Shown one piece after another: positions 59,618 to 64,000 of a DNA stretch of 64,000 bases (position 1 is the first letter of the stretch; the number at the start of each line of letters is the position of its first letter). The stretch is taken from positions 1,736,001 through 1,800,000 of the forward strand of contig NZ_JALDST010000001.1 in the NCBI RefSeq assembly GCF_022747945.1, read 5' to 3'. Both the position numbers and the translations under genes were made by a program. The notes below the pieces were generated by a model, which did not search any database, was not told where the DNA came from, and was given only the letters and a program-made list of their open reading frames with translations. The stretch comes from Micromonospora sp. R77 (GTDB taxonomy: Bacteria; Actinomycetota; Actinomycetes; Mycobacteriales; Micromonosporaceae).

Positions 59618-60055
59618 GTGTACGTCTCCGCGCGCGCCGACTACGCGCTCCGGGCCATGCTCGCCGTCGCCGACGTCGCCGGACCCTCCGGCCGGCCCGG
59701 CGGCGGCGAGCTGGTCAAGGCGGCGGGCCTGGCCGAGAGCCAGCAGATTCCGCACAGCTTCCTCCAGGGCATCCTGCTCGACCTGCGCCGGGCCGACCTG
59801 CTGCACAGCCATCGGGGCACCGACGGCGGCTACGCCCTGGCCCGCCCGGCCGACGAGATCAGCGTCGGGGACGTCCTGCGCGCGGTCGGCGGCACGCTGA
59901 CCAGCGTGCGCGGCCTCCCGGCGGACAGCGCCGGCTATCACGGCGTCGCCACCGGACTGCGGGACGTCTGGCTGGCGGTGCACGGCGCGATCGCCCTGGT
60001 CGTGGACCGGACCACCCTGGCCGACCTGCTCGCCGACCGCGTCACCCCGCACTGA
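59618..60055 (+). CDS. Rrf2-family transcriptional regulator without cluster cysteines
   Basis: A 145-residue Rrf2 protein beginning VSARADYALRAMLAVADVAG, with a winged helix including QIPHSFLQGILLDLRRADLL and the wing SHRGTDGGYALARP. The three cysteines that bind Fe-S in IscR/NsrR are absent (no Cys at all), as in CymR, so sensing is by another route, perhaps a partner protein such as cysteine synthase. It is the last gene of the importer operon, 4 bases after the permease stop. GTG 59618. Confidence 0.88.
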   Translation: MYVSARADYALRAMLAVADVAGPSGRPGGGELVKAAGLAESQQIPHSFLQGILLDLRRADLLHSHRGTDGGYALARPADEISVGDVLRAVGGTLTSVRGLPADSAGYHGVATGLRDVWLAVHGAIALVVDRTTLADLLADRVTPH

Positions 60056-60184
60056 CCGCTCGCGCCGGCTGCCCGGCCCGGCCGCGCGGACAGCGTCCAC
60101 CCGCACTGCGCGCCGCCCTCGCGCTGCGCTCTTGCGGTGCGCGGTGCACGCTCCTGCGGTGGCGGCGCGCGGGCGCGAGGCAAT

Positions 60185-60212
60185 GCGCGGAGCGCGGAGC
60201 GCGGAGCGCGGA
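60185..60212. repeat. Four tandem copies of a 7-bp unit GCGCGGA
   Basis: GCGCGGA is repeated exactly four times in the gap 60056-60265, otherwise without a supported gene. Possibly slippage-prone DNA; no function is implied. Confidence 0.7.
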
Positions 60213-60265
60213 CGGCGTGCTGCCGATCGCACGCCGGCGCGGGCAGGGCGTCAGGCCGGCAGCGA

Positions 60266-60457
60266 TCAGCTCACGCCCGGCTGGGTGAGCGGGCCGGTCG
60301 GGCTGTGCCAGTCGACCGGACCGGCCCCGGCGACGTCACCGGCCGCCGGATGCCACGGGCCGAAGGCCGCGACCATGGCGAGCAGCAGGCCCGCCCCCGC
60401 GATCACGAGAACCAGCAGCAGCTCGCGCAGCGCCCCCGAGCCGGCCTCGGCCGCCAT
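60266..60457 (-). CDS. Small single-span membrane protein
   Basis: A 63-residue protein, ATG 60457 preceded by GGGAGGGG. MAAEAGSGALREL is followed by one membrane helix LLVLVIAGAGLLLAMVAAF and a Pro/Gly-rich end (DWHSPTGPLTQPGVS). It is not a recognised family. It is likely bitopic with the short N-terminus cytoplasmic. Confidence 0.6.
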   Translation of the reverse strand: MAAEAGSGALRELLLVLVIAGAGLLLAMVAAFGPWHPAAGDVAGAGPVDWHSPTGPLTQPGVS

Positions 60458-60588
60458 GGTCACCCCTCCCGCGCTGGCGGCCGGTCCCCCCAGCCGCTTC
60501 CCCCGACCCAGCCTCGCCCACCCCCGTCCCCCATGACAGTCGCCCATCAGACGCCCCACCGACTGATCCCCGACTCAACCACCCAGGC

Positions 60589-60642
60589 GCGAAGGGCAAG
60601 GCCAACGCGAAGGGCAGGACCAGGACGAAGGGCAGGACCGGC
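60589..60642. repeat. Three degenerate 18-bp tandem repeats
   Basis: Units 60589-60606, 60607-60624 and 60625-60642 share the start CGAAGGGCA and differ at a few positions. They lie in the intergenic gap 60458-60717 and have no supported ORF. Confidence 0.6.
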
Positions 60643-60717
60643 CAGGCGGCAAAGCCAGGCGGGATCGGCCGCCGGCGCGCTAGTAAGAGCGGGCAGAGGC
60701 GAGAACCGGGGGAAAGC

Positions 60718-60753
60718 GTGATGGCCCGCCCCTGGAGAGGGACGGGCCATCAC
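60718..60753 (-). terminator. Hairpin terminator after DEAD-box helicase
   Basis: GTGATGGCCCG (60718-60728) pairs with CGGGCCATCAC (60743-60753) and an inner CCC/GGG; it lies 12 bases beyond the helicase stop on the minus strand. Confidence 0.75.
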
Positions 60754-60764
60754 GGGAGGTTCGA

Positions 60765-62156
60765 TCAGGCGGTGCGGGGGCGCTGCGGGCGACGGCGGCG
60801 GCCGGAGGGGCGGTGCGCGGAACGTGAGCCGCTCCCCTCGGCGGAGTCGCCCGTCGGACGAGCGGCGTCGACGGCACGACCACCGGTGGCGCGGAAACCG
60901 TCACCGCCGCCGGCCCGCCGGCCCCGGCCCGAGCCGGTACGCGCAGCGGACACCGCCGGCGGCGCGGCGATCGTCACCGGCACGCCGGACGGCTCACGGG
61001 CGCCGGTGACCCGGGACAACGCCTCGTCGCCGGGGCGTACCTGGGCGGTGTGCGGGCGGATGCCGGCGACGCTCATCAGCCGGGAGACGTCCCGGCGCTG
61101 CTCCGGCAGGACCAGCGTGACCACGGTGCCCGCCTCCCCCGCCCGGGCGGTACGCCCACCCCGGTGCAGGTAGTCCTTCGCCTCGGTGGGCGGGTCGGCG
61201 TTGACCACGAGGTCCAGCCCGTCGACGTGGATGCCGCGGGCCGCCACGTCGGTGGCGACCAGCGCGGTGATCTGGCCGCTCTTGAACTGGTCCAGGATCC
61301 GGGTGCGCTGCGGCTGGCTCTTGCCGCCGTGCAGCGCCGCCGCGCGTACGCCCTTGGACAGCAGTTGGCGGGCCAGCCGGTCGGCACGGTGCTTGGTGCC
61401 GATGAAGAGGATGGTGCGGCCCTCGCGGGCGGCGATCCGGGCGAGCGCGTCGGGCTTGTCCGCCGCCTCGACGTGCAGCAGGTGGTGGGTCATCGCGGTC
61501 ACCGTGGCGGTGCCCGGGTCGACCGAGTGGGAGACCGGGTTGCTCAGGAAGCGACGGACCAGCCGGTCGACGCCGCCGTCCAGGGTGGCGGAGAAGAGCA
61601 TCCGCTGCCCGTCCGGGGCGACCTGCTCCAGCAACTTGGTGACCTGCGGCAGGAACCCCATGTCGGCCATCTGGTCGGCCTCGTCGAGCACGGTGACCGC
61701 CACCTCGCCGAGGCGGGCGTCACCGCGGTTGATCAGGTCGTGCAGCCGGCCGGGGGTGGCCACGACCACCTCGGCGCCGGCGCGCAGGGCGTCCGCCTGG
61801 CGCTGGAGCGAGAGACCACCGACGACGGTGACGCAGCGCACCCCGAGCGCCCGGGCGTACGGGGCGAGGGCGGTGGTGACCTGCTGGGCCAGTTCCCGGG
61901 TCGGCACGAGCACCAGCGCGAGCGGGCGGCCCGGGCGGGCCCGGCGGCCGGACGTGCGGTGCAGCAGCGGCAGCCCGAAGGCGAGCGTCTTGCCGGAGCC
62001 GGTACGCCCCCGGCCGAGCACGTCCCGTCCGGCGAGCGAGTCCGGCAGCGTGGCCGACTGGATCGGGAACGGCTCGGTGATGCCCTGCGCGGTCAGCTCG
62101 GCGACGAGCGCCGGGGCCAGGCCGGTGGACGCGAATGTGGGCATGGTCGTGGTCAT
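60765..62156 (-). CDS. DEAD-box RNA helicase (RhlE-like)
   Basis: A 463-residue helicase. The Q motif is ASTGLAPALVAELTAQGITE with PFPIQ, Walker A GRTGSGKT at 50-57, PTRELAQQV (Ia), VLDEADQMADMGF (II), FSATLDG (III), and the C-terminal lobe has VATDVAARGIHV and HRGGRTARAGEAGT. The C-terminal 80 residues are basic, Arg/Gly-rich RNA-binding tail. Cold-induced DEAD-box helicases resolve structured RNA; the adjacent cold-shock gene upstream fits this. ATG 62156. Confidence 0.93.
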   Translation of the reverse strand: MTTTMPTFASTGLAPALVAELTAQGITEPFPIQSATLPDSLAGRDVLGRGRTGSGKTLAFGLPLLHRTSGRRARPGRPLALVLVPTRELAQQVTTALAPYARALGVRCVTVVGGLSLQRQADALRAGAEVVVATPGRLHDLINRGDARLGEVAVTVLDEADQMADMGFLPQVTKLLEQVAPDGQRMLFSATLDGGVDRLVRRFLSNPVSHSVDPGTATVTAMTHHLLHVEAADKPDALARIAAREGRTILFIGTKHRADRLARQLLSKGVRAAALHGGKSQPQRTRILDQFKSGQITALVATDVAARGIHVDGLDLVVNADPPTEAKDYLHRGGRTARAGEAGTVVTLVLPEQRRDVSRLMSVAGIRPHTAQVRPGDEALSRVTGAREPSGVPVTIAAPPAVSAARTGSGRGRRAGGGDGFRATGGRAVDAARPTGDSAEGSGSRSAHRPSGRRRRPQRPRTA

Positions 62157-62269
62157 GCGGAATGCCTTCCTCGACGCGGCACGTGTCGAGGGAGGGCGCC
62201 GAAGGGCGGCGCTGTCACCGGGGGACTCGTCCGCCGGGACTCACAAGCACGAACCGAAGGGGGTACGGG

Positions 62270-62322
62270 CCGGTCCGCCGCAGCGCGCCGCCCGCCGGAG
62301 CGGGGGTGGCGCGGCGGACCGG
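62270..62322 (-). terminator. Large hairpin between cold-shock and helicase genes
   Basis: CCGGTCCGCCGC (62270-62281) pairs with GCGGCGGACCGG (62311-62322), with further GC-rich pairing inside. On the minus strand it follows the cold-shock stop by 51 bases and precedes the helicase by about 115. It may end most transcripts or attenuate read-through into the helicase gene. Confidence 0.65.
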
Positions 62323-62373
62323 ACCCGTCACCGAGCCCTGAGGGCGCGATGGGTGTTGCGGGTGATCCGAAGA

Positions 62374-62577
62374 TCAGAGCGGGCGGATGTTCTCCGCCTG
62401 CGGGCCCTTCTGGCCCTGGGTGACCTCGAACTCGACCCGCTGGTTCTCGTCCAGGCTCCGGTAGCCGGAGGACTGGATCGCCGAGAAGTGGGCGAAGACG
62501 TCAGCGCCGCCGCCGTCCGGGGTGATGAAGCCGAAGCCCTTGTCAGCGTTGAACCACTTGACGGTGCCAATTGCCAT
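62374..62577 (-). CDS. Cold-shock domain protein (CspA family)
   Basis: A 67-residue single cold-shock domain. RNP1 is KGFGFI (13-18) and RNP2 VFAHF (27-31) after the start [17 protein letters not shown], and it ends [10 protein letters not shown]. It binds single-stranded RNA/DNA as a chaperone. ATG 62577 has AAGGAGA 8 bases upstream. The 5' region (62578-62781) is a long leader typical of cold-shock genes. It probably works with the RNA helicase downstream. Confidence 0.95.
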   Translation of the reverse strand: MAIGTVKWFNADKGFGFITPDGGGADVFAHFSAIQSSGYRSLDENQRVEFEVTQGQKGPQAENIRPL

Positions 62578-62781
62578 TTGTTTCGTCTCCTTGACGGAAC
62601 GTTCGAACCCGCACCTGTTGCGGGCCGAAGGGAGCTCACCACGCATGATCCACGCGATGAACCTGTCGCTGCTGGTCGCCCCGCCCGGAGAACTCCGGAC
62701 ACAACAAAGAGCGCCTGGGGCCACAATCCGCCAGGCGCACACAGAGTCTCTGGAAACCAAAACTGCAACGAGGACAACGTA

Positions 62782-64000
62782 TCACGGATTTCCGGCCGGC
62801 GGGGAGTCCGGCGAGATTTCCGGTACCCCGGCGATCAGCGCGGTCAGTCCGTCGGCGTCCAGCAGGTCGCTCGGGCGTACGGTCGCGCCGTCCCGGACGT
62901 AGTGGAACGCGGCACCGACCCGGTCGACCGGCACCCCCGCCAGCTCCGCCCAGGCCAGCCGGTAGACGGCGAGCTGCACGGCGGCGGCCTGGGCCTCCCG
63001 GCCGGCGGGCTGCCGGCCGGTCTTCCAGTCCACCACGTCGAACCGGCCGCCGGGCCGGGCGAAGACGGCGTCCATCCGGCCCCGGACCACCACGCCGGCG
63101 AGCACCGTGGCGAAGGGCACCTCCACCTCCAGCGGCACCCGGTCGGCCCACTCGCTGGCCAGGAAGCGCTCCTGGAGCTCGACCAGCGCCTCGTCCGGGG
63201 CGGCGTCCTCGTCCGCCGCGCCGGGCAGTTCGTCCACGTCGAGCAGCCGGTCCGCGCCGAAGCGCTGCTCCAGCCAGGTGTGGAAGGCGGTGCCCCGCCG
63301 GGCGTACGGGTTGGGTTCGGTGGGCATCGGCCGGCGCAGGGCGCGAGCCAGCGCCTCCGGGTCACGGCGCAACGCCACCAGCTGGGTCACCGACAGGTGC
63401 GCGGGCAGCTCCACCTCGACCGCGTCGGCCCGCCGCAGCAGCTCGGCCCGCTCGGCGAGGAGCAGGTCCGCCTCCCGTCGCCAGCGCGCCACCTCCGGAT
63501 CGTCGGCGGGCGCGCCGCCCGGTCCCGGATCGCCGGCCGCAGCCCCGGGCCTCGGGTCGGACGCAGCGCCGGACCCCGGATCGTCGGACGCCGCGGCGGC
63601 CCCGGGGGCGTCGGACGCCGCGGCGGCCCCCGGGGCGTCGGACGCCTCGGCGGTGACCCCGGCGGCAGCGGCGAGCACGGCTGCCTCGCGGCGGGCCGCC
63701 TCCGGGTCGGCGAGGAAGCGGCGGACCAGCGCGGCAGCCTCGGCCAGGGCCGGGCGGCGGGCACCGAGCGGGTCGGCCGGCCACTCGGCGCGGAGCACCA
63801 CCTCCGTCGTCGGGTTGACCGCGTCCCCGGCCGGCTCCGGCGCCCAGGCGTCGACCAGGTGCCCGGCCACGCCGTCCAGGCAGGCGTCGTACACCTCGCG
63901 GAGGAAGACCGACGGGCCCCGGAACCGCTTGGTGCCCTCCCCCCACCAGTAGCCGGAGCAGAGCAGCAGCCGCCTCGGGCGGGTCACCGCCACGTACGCC
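62782..64000 (-). CDS. RecB-like nuclease-helicase (AdnA/AdnB type), 3' part; continues beyond window
   Basis: The frame runs from the window edge (64000) to TGA at 62782-62784, so the 5' part is missing. Visible first are the helicase motif VI (AYVAVTRPRR) and CSGYWWGEGTKRF, then after a Pro/Ala/Asp-rich tandem-repeat linker the C-terminal PD-(D/E)XK nuclease: SVTQLVALRRDPEALARAL, RRGTAFHTWLEQRF, GRMDAVFARPGGRFDVVDWK and a following TG, and VQLAVYRLAWAE (QxxxY). Such proteins form the actinobacterial AdnAB end-resection motor-nuclease. Which subunit this is cannot be settled. Confidence 0.87.
   Translation of the reverse strand, partial: AYVAVTRPRRLLLCSGYWWGEGTKRFRGPSVFLREVYDACLDGVAGHLVDAWAPEPAGDAVNPTTEVVLRAEWPADPLGARRPALAEAAALVRRFLADPEAARREAAVLAAAAGVTAEASDAPGAAAASDAPGAAAASDDPGSGAASDPRPGAAAGDPGPGGAPADDPEVARWRREADLLLAERAELLRRADAVEVELPAHLSVTQLVALRRDPEALARALRRPMPTEPNPYARRGTAFHTWLEQRFGADRLLDVDELPGAADEDAAPDEALVELQERFLASEWADRVPLEVEVPFATVLAGVVVRGRMDAVFARPGGRFDVVDWKTGRQPAGREAQAAAVQLAVYRLAWAELAGVPVDRVGAAFHYVRDGATVRPSDLLDADGLTALIAGVPEISPDSPPAGNP
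63583..63636. repeat. Two tandem 27-bp repeats coding an ASDAPGAAA linker
   Basis: Units 63583-63609 and 63610-63636 are nearly identical, and a third partial copy begins at 63637. On the minus strand they encode repeated ASDAPGAAA in the linker between helicase and nuclease parts. Length polymorphism is likely. Confidence 0.75.

Noticed and set aside
60185..60642. Short tandem repeats as a CRISPR array
   Set aside because: Units are 7 and 18 bp, directly abutting with no spacers, and no cas gene is present.
60547..60753. A 68-codon minus-strand frame through the 18-bp repeats
   Set aside because: Repeat translation and overlap with the helicase terminator; no ribosome site.
1..64000. Prophage, transposon or defence island
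   Set aside because: No integrase, transposase, phage structural gene, restriction enzyme or toxin-antitoxin signature was seen; base composition is even, and neighbours are core genes.

Overview
The window is GC-rich, densely coded actinobacterial chromosome with GTG/TTG starts, frequent 4-base ATGA/GTGA gene overlaps, three WhiB-family genes and a bL37-type 24-residue ribosomal protein. The mix (SigR/RsrA, DUF397/XRE pair, Ni-superoxide dismutase, DUF5709, paired long palindromes containing TGATCA) fits Micromonosporaceae, probably Micromonospora or a close relative; that assignment is inference. I see no prophage, transposase, CRISPR array or plasmid functions. This is core chromosome, and much of it matches the gene neighbourhood known in Mycobacterium tuberculosis between Rv3193c and Rv3228 (UPF0182, PDZ protease, ABC1 kinase, whiB7, uvrD2, mycoredoxin, nudC, whiB1, pdtaS, biotinyl protein, rshA/sigH, SRAP, aroA, rsgA).

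Layout. 1-3.6 kb: end of sodN, an acetyltransferase, an orphan HATPase, a lipid kinase and whiB1 with a CRP-like operator. 3.6-7.3 kb: assimilatory sulfite reduction operon on the minus strand (leader peptide, nirA, 52-residue zinc ribbon, cysH, sirohydrochlorin chelatase). 7.4-16.5 kb: glycosyltransferase, PdtaS-type histidine kinase, SIS protein, TPR protein, divergent TetR/MFS pair, acetyltransferase. 16.5-20.6 kb: biotinyl carrier, bL37, the redox switch rsrA-sigR with its own sigma-R promoter, a hydrolase, a WhiB protein, SRAP. 20.7-26.2 kb: aroA-rsgA-hisN, a transporter-like protein, a glycosyltransferase. 26.4-33.1 kb: SDR, STAS-HATPase, DUF5709, a LuxR/histidine kinase pair, RsbW-like kinase, PRPP synthetase paralogue, purC. 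33.2-35.3 kb: Tat lipoprotein and two identical initiator tRNAs. 35.4-49.4 kb: UPF0182, PDZ-S16 protease, DUF2342, metallopeptidase, small zinc ribbon, a frameshifted ThiF-like gene, ABC1 kinase, whiB7 with a long attenuated leader, uvrD2, mycoredoxin. 49.5-60.1 kb: MFS, XRE/DUF397 pair, nudC, two M16 peptidases, a sulfonate/nitrate-type ABC importer with an Rrf2 regulator. 60.2-64 kb: DEAD-box helicase, cold-shock protein and the 3' part of a RecB-like nuclease-helicase.

Common themes are thiol/redox homeostasis (sodN, sigR/rsrA, mycoredoxin, sulfite reduction, WhiB Fe-S proteins) and RNA-level control. The most interesting signals are regulatory. They are a whiB7 leader in which the end of an 84-codon uORF can pair with the 5' arm of an intrinsic terminator, a cysteine-type leader peptide before nirA, a GGAAT-N19-GTT promoter that would yield an N-terminally extended SigR, and a 21-bp dyad before the Rrf2-linked ABC operon. 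All gene calls are from reading the sequence; no database search was run.
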